Shown here piece by piece: positions 16,398 through 24,455 of a DNA stretch of 64,000 nucleotides; the stretch's first letter is position 1, and each line of letters starts with the position of its first letter. The notes under the pieces were generated by a model that was not told the origin of the DNA, did no database searches, and was given only the letters and a program-made list of their open reading frames with translations. The DNA comes from Pseudomonas nitroreducens. GTDB taxonomy: Bacteria > Pseudomonadota > Gammaproteobacteria > Pseudomonadales > Pseudomonadaceae. Both the position numbers and the translations under genes were made by a program. The stretch is taken from positions 1 to 64,000 of the forward strand of contig NZ_JACHLI010000027.1 of the NCBI RefSeq assembly GCF_014204515.1, read 5' to 3'.

Positions 16398-17698
16398 CCC
16401 CACGGCGCAGGAAGTCCACGCCCAACGAATACCAGCAGATCATCCGCGGCCTGTCCGACCGCATCGTCGAGGCGCAGACGCCGATCCGCGTACTCGACGC
16501 CATCAAGTGGGACGACGGCATCCGCGACGACTTCCTCAAGGGCCGCGGCAAGCACGCGCCCAAGGTCGACCGTGCCTACTACGACGGCCGCCCGCTGTCC
16601 TTCGACAGCAGTGCGAAGAAGCAGGAATTCCAGAACATCGAGCGCGACATCACCCGCCACCTGGGGCAGTTCAACCCGGTCGGGCAGATCATGCGGCGCA
16701 TGTGCAAGGAATACCGCATGGTCATCCGCATGCTGGAGGCGCGCGGCACCCAGGATTTCGGGCTGATTTCCCAGGAACTCTACGGCTCGGCCTCCGACGC
16801 CTTCCACGCCGGCGACCCGACCCTGGCCGACCTCGGCCTGATGCTCTCGGACTACCTGAACAACATCGCCGACCGCGGCGACCTCAAGGACGAGCCCAAG
16901 ACCCTCACCGCCAGCGACGCGGTGAGGATGCTGCAGGAGCGGTTGAACAAGGTGTTCGATGGCAAGGAAGACACCATCCGCGTCTTCGAGTCCGACGGCA
17001 TAGTCGCCGACGCCGCAGCCGGCGCGGACTACATCAAGGTGCGCGCCGACGCCATGTTCAACGAGCGTGACGTGCGCGCGCTGGAGGTCCACGAGGGCCT
17101 GGTGCACGTCGGCACCACGCTCAACGGGCTCAACCAGCCGATCTGCACCTTCCTCGCCAAGGGTCCGCCGTCCTCCACCGTGACCCAGGAAGGCCTGGCG
17201 ATCCTGATGGAAGTGATCGCCTTCGCCTCCTACCCGACGCGCCTGCGCAAGCTGACCAACCGCACCCGCGCCATCCACATGGCCGAAGAGGGCGCCGACT
17301 TCCTCGAGGTGTTCAACTTCTACCGCGAGCAGAACTACAGCGCGGAAAGCAGCTACCAGAACGCCAGCCGCGTGTTCCGCGGTTCAACGCCGTCCGGCCT
17401 GCCGTTTACCAAGGACCTGTCGTACCTCAAGGGTTTCATCCTGATCTACAACTACATCCAGCTCGCCGTGCGCAAGGGCAAGCTGGAGCAGATCCCGCTG
17501 CTGTTCTGCGGCAAGGCCACCCTGGAAGACATGCGCACCCTGCGCCAGTTGGTGGACGAGGGCCTGGTGGTGCCGCCCAAGTACCTGCCGCCGCAGTTCC
17601 GCGACCTCAACGCGCTGTCGGCGTGGATGTGCTTCTCCAACTTCCTCAACCACCTCAGCCTCGACCGCATCGAGGCGGATTACGCCAATATCCTCTGA
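16394..17698 (+). CDS. QEGLA-motif (DUF1704) putative zinc metallopeptidase
   Basis: 434 residues of the family named 'flavohemoglobin expression-modulating QEGLA motif protein'. The QEGLA motif is at about 265-269 (TVTQEGLAILMEV). A candidate zinc site HEGLVH (His233, Glu234, His238) precedes it by about 27 residues, so the layout is HExxxH then a downstream Glu. This is the arrangement described for the eukaryotic DUF1704 tubulin tyrosine carboxypeptidase MATCAP. The bacterial substrate is unknown. No signal peptide or membrane helix is seen. It overlaps the upstream lipoprotein gene (ATGA). Confidence 0.85.
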   Translation: MTPRRRKSTPNEYQQIIRGLSDRIVEAQTPIRVLDAIKWDDGIRDDFLKGRGKHAPKVDRAYYDGRPLSFDSSAKKQEFQNIERDITRHLGQFNPVGQIMRRMCKEYRMVIRMLEARGTQDFGLISQELYGSASDAFHAGDPTLADLGLMLSDYLNNIADRGDLKDEPKTLTASDAVRMLQERLNKVFDGKEDTIRVFESDGIVADAAAGADYIKVRADAMFNERDVRALEVHEGLVHVGTTLNGLNQPICTFLAKGPPSSTVTQEGLAILMEVIAFASYPTRLRKLTNRTRAIHMAEEGADFLEVFNFYREQNYSAESSYQNASRVFRGSTPSGLPFTKDLSYLKGFILIYNYIQLAVRKGKLEQIPLLFCGKATLEDMRTLRQLVDEGLVVPPKYLPPQFRDLNALSAWMCFSNFLNHLSLDRIEADYANIL

Positions 17699-17725
17699 CG
17701 GCACGTTCTCGAAGGGGGCTCGGCC

Positions 17726-17808
17726 GTAGGATGGCGTGGAGCGAAGCGATACCCATCGGCAGCTATCGCGAGACGGCTGATGGGTATCGCAAGCTCCACC
17801 CATCCTAC
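17726..17808. repeat. 83-bp intergenic palindrome, GTAGGATGG family, copy 1
   Basis: Begins GTAGGATGGCGTGGAGCG and ends with the near-complement GCTCCACCCATCCTAC; the inner arms carry GCGATACCCATC and GATGGGTATCGC. It sits between the QEGLA gene and the hydrolase gene. A second copy is at 19693-19772. Confidence 0.85.
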
Positions 17809-17858
17809 GTACGGCGTAGCCCTGCTGAACAGGAGCGGGGAATTCCAAGGATGACATC

Positions 17859-18788
17859 ATGCTGAACCGCTGTTTCCGCGCTGCCGCCATTTCGCTGTTG
17901 CTCGCCCTCGGCGGCTGCAGCTCGCTGCTGTTCTACCCCAGCGACGACGTCGCGATCACCCCGGCGCGGGCCAAGCTCGACTACCGCGATGTCACCCTGA
18001 CCACCGCCGACGGCGTGAAGCTCGCCGGCTGGTGGCTGCCGGCCAAAGCGGGCGTCCCGGTGAAGGGCACCGTGCTGCACCTGCACGGCAACGGCGGCAA
18101 CATGGCCTGGCACCTGGGCGGCACCTTCTGGCTGCCCGAACAGGGCTACCAGGTGTTGATGGTGGATTACCGCGGCTACGGCAAGTCACAGGGCGAACCG
18201 AGCCTGCCGGCGATCTATCAGGACATCGACGCCGCCTTCGCCTGGCTGGACAAGGCGCCCGAGACCCAGGGCAAGCCGCTGATCCTGCTCGGCCAGAGCC
18301 TGGGCGGCGCGCTGTCGATCCACTATCTGGGCCTGCACCCCGAGCGGCAGAAACAACTGCACGCGGTGGTGCTCGATGGCGTGCCGGCCAGCTACCGCGA
18401 CGTGGCGCAGTACACCCTGGGCAACAGCTGGCTGACCTGGCCGTTGCAGGTGCCGTTGTCCTGGCTGGTGCCCGATGGCGACAGCGCCATCCGCTCCATG
18501 CCGCGACTTTCTGGCGCACCCGTGCTGTTCTTCCACAGCATCGACGATACCATTGTGCCCCTGGACAACGGCCTGAGCCTCTACAAGGCCGCGCCGCCGC
18601 CCAAGGTCTTCCAGCTGACCCGCGGCAACCACGTGGAAACCTTCGGCGAAGACGTGTGGCGCGAAGTGATGCTGCGCTTCCTCGATGATCCGCAGCACTT
18701 CACCGGCCTGCGCCGGCTGGCCGAAGTCCCCAATTCGACTACAGCGGAGCCCGCCAGGGCGGAATCCAAACCACAAGGCAATCCATGA
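17859..18788 (+). CDS. alpha/beta-hydrolase lipoprotein
   Basis: 309 residues. A lipoprotein signal (LLLALGGCSSLLFYPSDD; cysteine at about 21) is followed by a serine hydrolase domain: oxyanion region HLHGNGGNMAW, nucleophile elbow GQSLGGALS (Ser near 149), aspartate in FFHSIDDTIVP and histidine in RGNHVETF. The YjfP/BEM46-like architecture suggests an esterase or thioesterase anchored in the outer membrane or periplasm; the substrate is unknown. Its stop overlaps the next ATG (ATGA). Confidence 0.85.
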   Translation: MLNRCFRAAAISLLLALGGCSSLLFYPSDDVAITPARAKLDYRDVTLTTADGVKLAGWWLPAKAGVPVKGTVLHLHGNGGNMAWHLGGTFWLPEQGYQVLMVDYRGYGKSQGEPSLPAIYQDIDAAFAWLDKAPETQGKPLILLGQSLGGALSIHYLGLHPERQKQLHAVVLDGVPASYRDVAQYTLGNSWLTWPLQVPLSWLVPDGDSAIRSMPRLSGAPVLFFHSIDDTIVPLDNGLSLYKAAPPPKVFQLTRGNHVETFGEDVWREVMLRFLDDPQHFTGLRRLAEVPNSTTAEPARAESKPQGNP

Positions 18789-19108
18789 ACGGCAACCCGA
18801 TCTCGTACATCCTCACCGTCATCGCCACCATCTTCGTCTCGGTCGGCACGCTCTGGTACTACGGCTACCTGCACTTCGCCAAGCCCGAGGACGCGCTGGA
18901 ACTGACCCAGTTCACCATGCTGAAAAGCATCCCCGGCCAGGACGCCACCAAGCTCTCGCTGGATCCGGCCGAGCAGCAGGCGCAGTGCATCGACGGCGTG
19001 CTGGTGATGTTCGACATGACCCAGAAGGGCCTGACCGGCGTGCTGGTTGATGGCCGCAAGCGCGCCGTGCGTTGCCTGGGCGAGGAAACCCCGCAGGAAA
19101 CCAAGTGA
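18785..19108 (+). CDS. small membrane-anchored protein of unknown function
   Basis: 107 residues: one N-terminal membrane helix (ISYILTVIATIFVSVGTLWYYGYL) and a short soluble domain with two cysteines (QCIDGV and RCLGEE). It is translationally coupled to the hydrolase gene before it and lies 40 bases ahead of the macrodomain gene. I do not recognise the family beyond a conserved Pseudomonas hypothetical. Confidence 0.75.
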   Translation: MNGNPISYILTVIATIFVSVGTLWYYGYLHFAKPEDALELTQFTMLKSIPGQDATKLSLDPAEQQAQCIDGVLVMFDMTQKGLTGVLVDGRKRAVRCLGEETPQETK

Positions 19109-19148
19109 CGGCCTGACCTGCCGTCGCCGACTCAAGGGAGCAAGCGCC

Positions 19149-19658
19149 ATGGGCCACCCCGAGATTCGCGTCTGGCAGGGCGATATCACCCGCCTCGACG
19201 TCGACGCCATCGTCAATGCCGCCAACAGCTCGCTGCTGGGCGGCGGTGGCGTCGACGGCGCCATCCACCGGGCCGCCGGCCCGGACCTGGTCCACGCCTG
19301 CCGTCCGTTGGGCGGCTGCAAGACCGGCCAGGCGAAGATCACCCCCGGCTTCCGCCTGCCGGCGCGCTTCGTTATCCACACCGTCGGCCCGGTCTGGCGC
19401 GGCGGCGAACAGGGCGAGCCGGAGCTGCTCGCCCAGTGCTACCGCAACAGCCTGCAACTGGCCGAATCCAAGGGCCTGGCCAGCGTCGCTTTTCCCGCCA
19501 TCAGCACCGGCATCTACGGCTATCCCGCCGAAGCGGCAGCACGGATCGCCGTGGACGAACTGCGTCGACCGCGCGGGGAGGGGAGTTCATTGCGGGAGGT
19601 GGTGCTGGTGCCGTTCTCGGCGGAGATGGCGGAACTGTATCGGCGTCTGCTGGCCTGA
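19149..19658 (+). CDS. macrodomain protein (ADP-ribose / O-acetyl-ADP-ribose hydrolase type)
   Basis: 169 residues, a stand-alone macrodomain. The signature VDAIVNAANSSLLGGGGVDGAIHRAAG is split over residues 17-43: NAAN with the GGGGVDGAIH loop is the catalytic site of MacroD/YmdB-type enzymes that remove ADP-ribose from glutamate or deacetylate O-acetyl-ADP-ribose. FPAISTGIYGYP is the second ribose-binding loop. The start at 19149 is set by AAGGGAG 10 bases ahead and by the usual YmdB N-terminus. No ADP-ribosyltransferase gene is seen beside it. Confidence 0.9.
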   Translation: MGHPEIRVWQGDITRLDVDAIVNAANSSLLGGGGVDGAIHRAAGPDLVHACRPLGGCKTGQAKITPGFRLPARFVIHTVGPVWRGGEQGEPELLAQCYRNSLQLAESKGLASVAFPAISTGIYGYPAEAAARIAVDELRRPRGEGSSLREVVLVPFSAEMAELYRRLLA

Positions 19659-19692
19659 TCGCCGGTACGCGCCGGCAGGATTAACACGGACG

Positions 19693-19772
19693 GTAGGATG
19701 GGTGGAGCGTAGCGATACCCATGCTGCATATGCAGGGATTGATGGGTATCGCTGCGCTCCACGCCATCCTAC
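19693..19772. repeat. 80-bp intergenic palindrome, GTAGGATGG family, copy 2
   Basis: Same family as 17726-17808: starts GTAGGATGGGTGGAGCG and ends GCGCTCCACGCCATCCTAC. It lies between two convergent genes (macrodomain and lptF-like) and may act as a shared transcription end. Confidence 0.85.
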
Positions 19773-19794
19773 GGGAGCGGATTATCCCGAAGGA

Positions 19795-20586
19795 TCAATA
19801 CGCACTGCTCACCGAGGAGCGCGGCTGCACCGGGTTGGCGTCGTTGGAGATGGTCACCTCGACGCGGCGGTTCATGGCGCGGCCGGCTGCGGTGCCGTTG
19901 CTCGACACCGGGTACTCCTTGCCATAGCCACGGGTGGTCACGCGGTCCGGCGACACGCCCTGGCTGAGCAAGGCCAGGCGAATGGCATCGGCGCGGCGCT
20001 CGGACAGGCCCTGGTTGTAGGAGGCCGAACCGCTGCTGTCGGTGTAGCCCTCGACGATGACCTTGCGCTCCGGGTTCTGCTGCAGATAACCGGCGAGGTT
20101 CTGCACGTTCGCCATGGCGCCCGGCTTGAGCTCGGCGCGGTCCAGGTCGAACAGCACATCACCGAAGGAGACCATGGTCCCGCGCGAGGTCTGCTTGGCG
20201 TTCAGTTCGCCCTTGAGCTTGTTCAGCTGCGCGGTGCGGGCGTCGAGTCGGGCCTGGGCGCGCTGGGCGGAGGTGTTCTTCAACTGGTCCTCGGCATCGC
20301 GCAGGGCTACGGTCTGGTTGGCCAGTTCGATGCGCTGCTGGGTCAGGTAGGCCAGCTGGTCCACGTCCTTCTGGTCGGCGCCGTCGCGGTAGGCCTTGTC
20401 GGCCTTGGCCAGCCAGTCACCGGCGTCCTTGGTTTCCAGGGCCGCCTGCTGGGTGGCCTGGGGCTGGGCCTGCAGGGCCTGGAAGTCGCCGCGGGCTTTT
20501 TCCAGGTTGGCGTTGGGCGGCGTGGAGCACGCAGCCAGGGCCAGGGCGAGGGTCGAGATAGCGGGCAGTACGATGAGCTTGTTCAT
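19795..20586 (-). CDS. lptF: OmpA-family outer membrane lipoprotein (LptF-like)
   Basis: 263 residues. Lipoprotein signal with lipobox LAAC (cysteine at about 20), a long alpha-helical region rich in Ala, Gln and charged residues (about 25-135), then an OmpA C-terminal peptidoglycan-binding domain: FDLDRAELKPGAM, VIVEGYTDSSGSASYNQGLSERRADAIRLAL in two parts, and NRRVEV. It ties outer membrane to cell wall. In P. aeruginosa lptF (PA3692) is in the AlgU stress regulon and sits downstream of a DUF4398 gene, as here. Confidence 0.88.
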   Translation of the reverse strand: MNKLIVLPAISTLALALAACSTPPNANLEKARGDFQALQAQPQATQQAALETKDAGDWLAKADKAYRDGADQKDVDQLAYLTQQRIELANQTVALRDAEDQLKNTSAQRAQARLDARTAQLNKLKGELNAKQTSRGTMVSFGDVLFDLDRAELKPGAMANVQNLAGYLQQNPERKVIVEGYTDSSGSASYNQGLSERRADAIRLALLSQGVSPDRVTTRGYGKEYPVSSNGTAAGRAMNRRVEVTISNDANPVQPRSSVSSAY

Positions 20587-20623
20587 GTCGAAATTCCTTA
20601 TATGACCGGGCGTAGGGGCGGGA

Positions 20624-21043
20624 TCACTGGGCCTGCTGCAGGCCTTCCTGACGCAACTCCATCACGCCCTGCTGGGCGTCCTTCACAGCGTTCTGGGCCT
20701 TGGTGGCCTGGGACTTGCGCTCGGCGACGCGGGCGTCCCACTCGGCCTGCTGGGCCAGACGCTTGGCCTGGTCGTATTCCTTGTCATTCAGGGCGATGCG
20801 CGCCTGGGCGAGCTTGTCCTGGGCGTTCTTGGTTTCCACCGGAGCGAACTCGGGGCCGCCGTTGCTGACAGCCGCGTTCACCGCCGATTCGGTGACGGCC
20901 ATCTGTTCGCTGGGCGGGTTGCCGGCGCAACCGGCCAGCAGCACGGCGCTGCCAAGGGCGAGCAGACCCAGGCGCCAGCTGCGCGGCGAGGCACAGGAGG
21001 AAAGGGAGGAGACGGTTCGAGCGCTCTGAGATTTCAGTTCCAT
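20624..21043 (-). CDS. DUF4398 lipoprotein, partner of the LptF-like gene
   Basis: 139 residues. A rather long charged N-terminus leads to a hydrophobic stretch and a lipobox LLAGC (cysteine at about 39), then a helical domain rich in Ala, Gln and Lys (NAQDKLAQARIALNDKEYDQAKRLAQQAEWDARVAERKSQ, in parts). It lies 37 bases upstream of the OmpA-type gene and is its probable operon partner. A GAACCC followed 17 bases later by TCCTCT on the minus strand (21170-21198) faintly resembles an AlgU promoter but overlaps the cadA terminator and is not called. Confidence 0.85.
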   Translation of the reverse strand: MELKSQSARTVSSLSSCASPRSWRLGLLALGSAVLLAGCAGNPPSEQMAVTESAVNAAVSNGGPEFAPVETKNAQDKLAQARIALNDKEYDQAKRLAQQAEWDARVAERKSQATKAQNAVKDAQQGVMELRQEGLQQAQ

Positions 21044-21197
21044 TGGGTGAATCCTCTGACGTTTGGTAACGGGTTCCCTCGGCGTTTCGATTGCCGGCGG
21101 ATGCGCGCCGCTCTGCGCTGCGGTTCTGCTAAACGAATAGCGAGCATCTGTTTAGGGGGCTAACTGTTTAGAGGACTAGGCGTTTTGTCAGGGGGTT

Positions 21198-21230
21198 CAA
21201 AAAAAATGCCCGCCGTGTTGGCGGGCATTG
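21198..21230 (-). terminator. intrinsic terminator after cadA
   Basis: Stem AATGCCCGCC / GGCGGGCATT with a run of T on the minus strand (A-run at 21199-21206 on plus), 18 bases past the cadA stop. Confidence 0.88.
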
Positions 21231-21247
21231 GTGCTGATCGGCGCTGA

Positions 21248-23584
21248 TCAACCGCGATGACGCAGCAATCGCAGGCCGTTGAACACCACCAGCAGGCTGG
21301 CGCCCATGTCGGCGAACACCGCCATCCACAGCGTGCCTTCGCCGGCCAGGGTGAGGGCGAGGAACACCGCCTTGATGCCCAGCGCCAGGGTGATGTTCTG
21401 GATCAGCACGCGGTGGGTCTGGCGCGACAGGCGAATGAAGGACGGAAGCTTGCGCAGGTCGTCGTCCATCAGCGCGACACCGGCGGTTTCGATGGCCGTG
21501 TCAGTACCCGCCGCGCCCATGGCGAAGCCGATGTCGGCACGGGCCAGGGCGGGTGCGTCGTTGATGCCGTCGCCGACCATGCCGACGCGCTTGCCGCCTT
21601 CCTGGCGCTGCTTCACCTCGCGCAGCTTGTCTTCGGGCAACAGGTTGCCCAGCGCTACATCGATGCCCACCTGGGTACCGATGGCGTTGGCAGTGTGCGG
21701 GTTGTCGCCGGTCAGCATGAGGGTTTTCACCCCCAGCTCGTGCAGCTGGGAAATGGCTTCACGGCTGGTCTGCTTGACCGCGTCGGCCACTGCGAACAGC
21801 GCCAGCGGGCCTTCGTCATCGAGCAGCACGATCACCGTCTTGCCTTGCTGCTCCAGCGCATCCAGGCGCGCTTCCAACTGCGTCGAGCACAGCTGCAATT
21901 CCTCCACCAGGCGGTGGTTGCCCAGGTGGTAGGTGCGGCCGTCGATCTCGCCTTTCACGCCACGGCCGGGCAGGGCGGTCAGCTCGCCGACGCTGTACAG
22001 CGCGATGTCATCAGCCTCGGCAGCCTTGGCCACGGCTTGCGACACCGGGTGGTCCGAGCGCGCGGCGAGACTAGCGGCCAGGGCGCGGACGTCGCCCGCG
22101 GCGGATTCGCGCAAGGCAGTGAAGTCGGTCTGGCTGGGCCGGCCCTCGGTGAGGGTGCCGGTCTTGTCCAGGGCGATCCAGCTCAGCGAACGGCCCATTT
22201 CCAGGAACACCCCGCCCTTGATCAGGATGCCCAGGCGCGCCGCCGCCGACAGGCCGCTGACGATGGTCACCGGGGTGGAGATCACCAGCGCGCAGGGGCA
22301 GGCGATCACCAGCAGCACCAGGGCGCGGTAGACCCAGTCCAGCCACGCACCGCCGAAGAACAGCGGCGGCAGCAGCGCAGTGGCGATGGCGATGAGGAAC
22401 ACTGCCGGGGTGTAGATGCGCGAAAACTGGTCGACGAAGCGTTGGGTCGGCGCCCGCGAGCCCTGGGCCTCTTCCACGGCGTGGATGATGCGCGCCAGGG
22501 TGCTGTCGTCGGCGACGCGGGTGACGCGGTACTCCAGCGCGCTCTCGCCGTTGATGGTGCCGGCGAACAGCGGGTCGCCGGTCTGCTTCTCCACCGGCAG
22601 GCTCTCGCCGGTGATGGGCGCCTGGTTGACGCTGGAGCGGCCGTCGAGCACTTCGCCATCCAGCGCAATGCGTTCGCCGGGGCGCACCCGCACCCGTGCA
22701 TCGAGGGCGACGGTTTTGGCGGAGACTTCCTGCCACTGCCCGTCCACTTGCACCGTGGCCTGTTCCGGGGCCAGTTGCAGCAGGCCGCGGATGGCGTTGC
22801 GCGCGCGGTCCAGGGATTTGGCCTCGATCAGTTCGGCGATGGCGAACAGCACCGCCACCATGGCGGCTTCCGGCCACTGGCCGATGAGCATGGCGCCGGT
22901 CACGGCGATGCTCATCAGGGCGTTGATGTTGAGGTTGCGGTTCTTCAGGGCGATCCAGCCCTTCCTGTAGGTCGGCAGGCCGGCGCCGAGGATGGCGCCG
23001 ATGGCCAGCACGGCCACCAGCCAGTGCGGGCCGATGGCGAACCACTCGAAGACTTCCGCGCCCACTGCCGCGACACCGGCCAGCGCCAGCGGCCACCAGG
23101 GCTTCTTCTGCGCGGCGGGTGCTGAAACCGGGGAGTTCTCGTCCAGTGGTTCGGCCTGCATGCCGAGGGAGGCGACGACCTTCTGCAGCGGTTCGATGCC
23201 GTCGAAGCGGTGCTGCACGCGCAGCACGCGCTGCATCAGGTTGAAGTCCAGGTCCTCCACCGCCGACACCCGGCCGAGCGCATCGCGCAGCAGACGTTCC
23301 TCGGTGGGGCAGTCCATGGCCTCGATGCGCAGGCTGCTCCAGCGCAGTTCGCCGCTGGCAGGACCGGTCGCGGCGCTGGCGGCACTTTCCGCCCGCGCGC
23401 CGTGATCCTCGCCATGATCGTGATCGTGGCCATGGTCGTGGCCGTGTTCGAGAGAGTGCGGCGCAGGTTCGGCGGCCGGAGCGCGCAGCAGCGCGCCCTT
23501 GTCGCAGCCGCAGCAGCTGGCGGCCTCGTTTTCCCGATCTTGAGCGGGACCGTGGATGATCGGGCCCTGGCGATTGGCAGTCAT
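21248..23584 (-). CDS. cadA: P1B-type heavy-metal ATPase, cadmium/zinc/lead efflux (CadA-like)
   Basis: 778 residues. N-terminal CCGC and a His-rich stretch (HGHDHGHDHDHGEDHG) bind metal, followed by a heavy-metal-associated domain in which the usual CxxC is MDCPTEE, as in Pseudomonas CadA. The core has PITGESLPVEK (actuator TGES), the ion-translocating ACPCALVIS, phosphorylation site DKTGTLTEG, HPVSQ and GDGINDAPAL. It pumps Cd, Zn or Pb out of the cytoplasm. The start is 23584, not the upstream frame start at 23635, because the MerR-type promoter lies between those points. Regulated by the adjacent divergent CadR. Confidence 0.92.
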   Translation of the reverse strand: MTANRQGPIIHGPAQDRENEAASCCGCDKGALLRAPAAEPAPHSLEHGHDHGHDHDHGEDHGARAESAASAATGPASGELRWSSLRIEAMDCPTEERLLRDALGRVSAVEDLDFNLMQRVLRVQHRFDGIEPLQKVVASLGMQAEPLDENSPVSAPAAQKKPWWPLALAGVAAVGAEVFEWFAIGPHWLVAVLAIGAILGAGLPTYRKGWIALKNRNLNINALMSIAVTGAMLIGQWPEAAMVAVLFAIAELIEAKSLDRARNAIRGLLQLAPEQATVQVDGQWQEVSAKTVALDARVRVRPGERIALDGEVLDGRSSVNQAPITGESLPVEKQTGDPLFAGTINGESALEYRVTRVADDSTLARIIHAVEEAQGSRAPTQRFVDQFSRIYTPAVFLIAIATALLPPLFFGGAWLDWVYRALVLLVIACPCALVISTPVTIVSGLSAAARLGILIKGGVFLEMGRSLSWIALDKTGTLTEGRPSQTDFTALRESAAGDVRALAASLAARSDHPVSQAVAKAAEADDIALYSVGELTALPGRGVKGEIDGRTYHLGNHRLVEELQLCSTQLEARLDALEQQGKTVIVLLDDEGPLALFAVADAVKQTSREAISQLHELGVKTLMLTGDNPHTANAIGTQVGIDVALGNLLPEDKLREVKQRQEGGKRVGMVGDGINDAPALARADIGFAMGAAGTDTAIETAGVALMDDDLRKLPSFIRLSRQTHRVLIQNITLALGIKAVFLALTLAGEGTLWMAVFADMGASLLVVFNGLRLLRHRG

Positions 23585-23616
23585 GTCGTCCGTTCCTGTT
23601 TGACGAGTTGCTGCTG

Positions 23617-23647
23617 ATTGCACACCCTGTAGCAACTACAGAGTCAA
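23617..23647 (-). promoter_or_regulatory. MerR/CadR-type promoter-operator of cadA
   Basis: On the minus strand: -35 TTGACT (23642-23647), then a 19-base spacer, then -10 TGCAAT (23617-23622). The spacer holds the perfect dyad CTGTAG-TTG-CTACAG (23627-23641). Over-long 19-base spacing with a central dyad is the hallmark of MerR-family promoters, where the metal-bound activator untwists the DNA; the ACCCTGTAG arm is of the CadR/PbrR type. Confidence 0.9.
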
Positions 23648-23671
23648 GTGTCCTTTGGCGAGGAGTCGCAA

Positions 23672-24139
23672 ATGAAGATCGGTGAACTGGCGAAACTGAC
23701 CGGCTGCCCGGTGGAAACCATCCGCTACTACGAGCGCGAAGGCCTGCTGCCGGCGCCATCGCGCAGCGAGGGCAACTACCGGCAATACGATGCCAGCCAT
23801 GTCGAACGGCTGTCGTTCATCCGCCACTGCCGTTCGCTGGACATGACCCAGGAGGAAATCCGCATCCTCCTCGGCCTGCGCGACCGCCCCGAATCCGACT
23901 GCGGCACCGCCAACCGGCTGATCGAGGAACACCTGCACCACGTCGAGGTGCGCATCGCCGAGCTGCAGTCCCTCAGCCAGCAACTGCGCGACCTGCGCGC
24001 GCGCTGCGAGGGCGAGGGCAGTAGCCAGTCCTGCGGCATCCTGCGCGAGCTGGAGCTGCCGGCGGAGCCTTCGGTGGTGCCGGAGTCCTGCTCCGAGGCT
24101 GGGCACCTGCACGTGCCTGGCGTCCACGGCCGGCATTGA
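23672..24139 (+). CDS. cadR: CadR, MerR-family metal-responsive activator
   Basis: 155 residues. N-terminal winged helix-turn-helix (MKIGELAKLTGCPVETIRYY), long dimerisation helix, and the CadR metal ligands: a cysteine near 77 (SDCGTANRL) and the pair in RCEGEG and QSCGILREL near 112 and 119. The C-terminal tail is His-rich (GHLHVPGVHGRH), as in P. putida CadR. ATG 23672 has AGGAG 7 bases upstream; the longer GTG frame at 23648 would have no such site. Divergent from cadA with the operator between. Confidence 0.92.
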   Translation: MKIGELAKLTGCPVETIRYYEREGLLPAPSRSEGNYRQYDASHVERLSFIRHCRSLDMTQEEIRILLGLRDRPESDCGTANRLIEEHLHHVEVRIAELQSLSQQLRDLRARCEGEGSSQSCGILRELELPAEPSVVPESCSEAGHLHVPGVHGRH

Positions 24140-24160
24140 GTCCTGCCGGGGCATCCATTC

Positions 24161-24239
24161 GTAGGGCGCATGACGCGCCAGCGTTATCCGCCGCAGTGGG
24201 TGGGCCGGCGGATAACCTGTTCCAGGTTATTTGCCCTAC
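24161..24239. repeat. 79-bp intergenic palindrome, GTAGGGC family
   Basis: Starts GTAGGGCGC and ends TTTGCCCTAC; inside are GCGTTATCCGCC and GGCGGATAACC. Same length and GTAGG.../...CCTAC ends as the other palindrome family but a different core. Lies just past cadR. Confidence 0.8.
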
Positions 24240-24269
24240 GGGGCTGGGGAGGTCCTGCACGAGGTCCTG

Positions 24270-24401
24270 CCCTCTCCCTAACCCTGGCTGCGAGCCCCGC
24301 TCCGAAGGGAGAGGGGACTGTTCGGCGCAGGTTGAAACGATGGCGTCAGCCGGCACGGTCTGCCCCCTCTCCCTGAGGGAGAGGGCTGGGGTGAGGGGGA
24401 A
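24270..24401. repeat. CCCTCTCCC / GGGAGAGGG repeat block
   Basis: Two hairpins in a row: CCCTCTCCCT (24270 on) with AAGGGAGAGGGG (24305-24316), then CCCCTCTCCCTGAGGGAGAGGG followed by CTGGGGTGAGGGGG. This sequence type is a common dispersed intergenic repeat in proteobacteria. Together with 24161-24239 it fills the 346-base gap 24140-24485, which has no gene. Confidence 0.75.
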
Positions 24402-24455
24402 GCCCTGGCGCAGAAGTCGCCGCAGCAAAATAGTTGCTCTTGAAGCTGAAACCGA

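Noticed and set aside
19216..20868. 550-codon plus-strand frame across the macrodomain gene and lptF
   Set aside because: Overlaps one gene out of frame and another in antisense; crosses the palindrome at 19693-19772.
21170..21198. AlgU (sigma-22)-like promoter GAACCC-N17-TCCTCT ahead of the DUF4398-lptF pair
   Set aside because: Only half of each hexamer fits and it overlaps the cadA terminator; AlgU control is plausible from P. aeruginosa but not shown by this sequence.
23585..23635. 51-base N-terminal extension of the cadA frame
   Set aside because: The -10 hexamer of the cadA promoter lies inside it, so it cannot be translated from that promoter.
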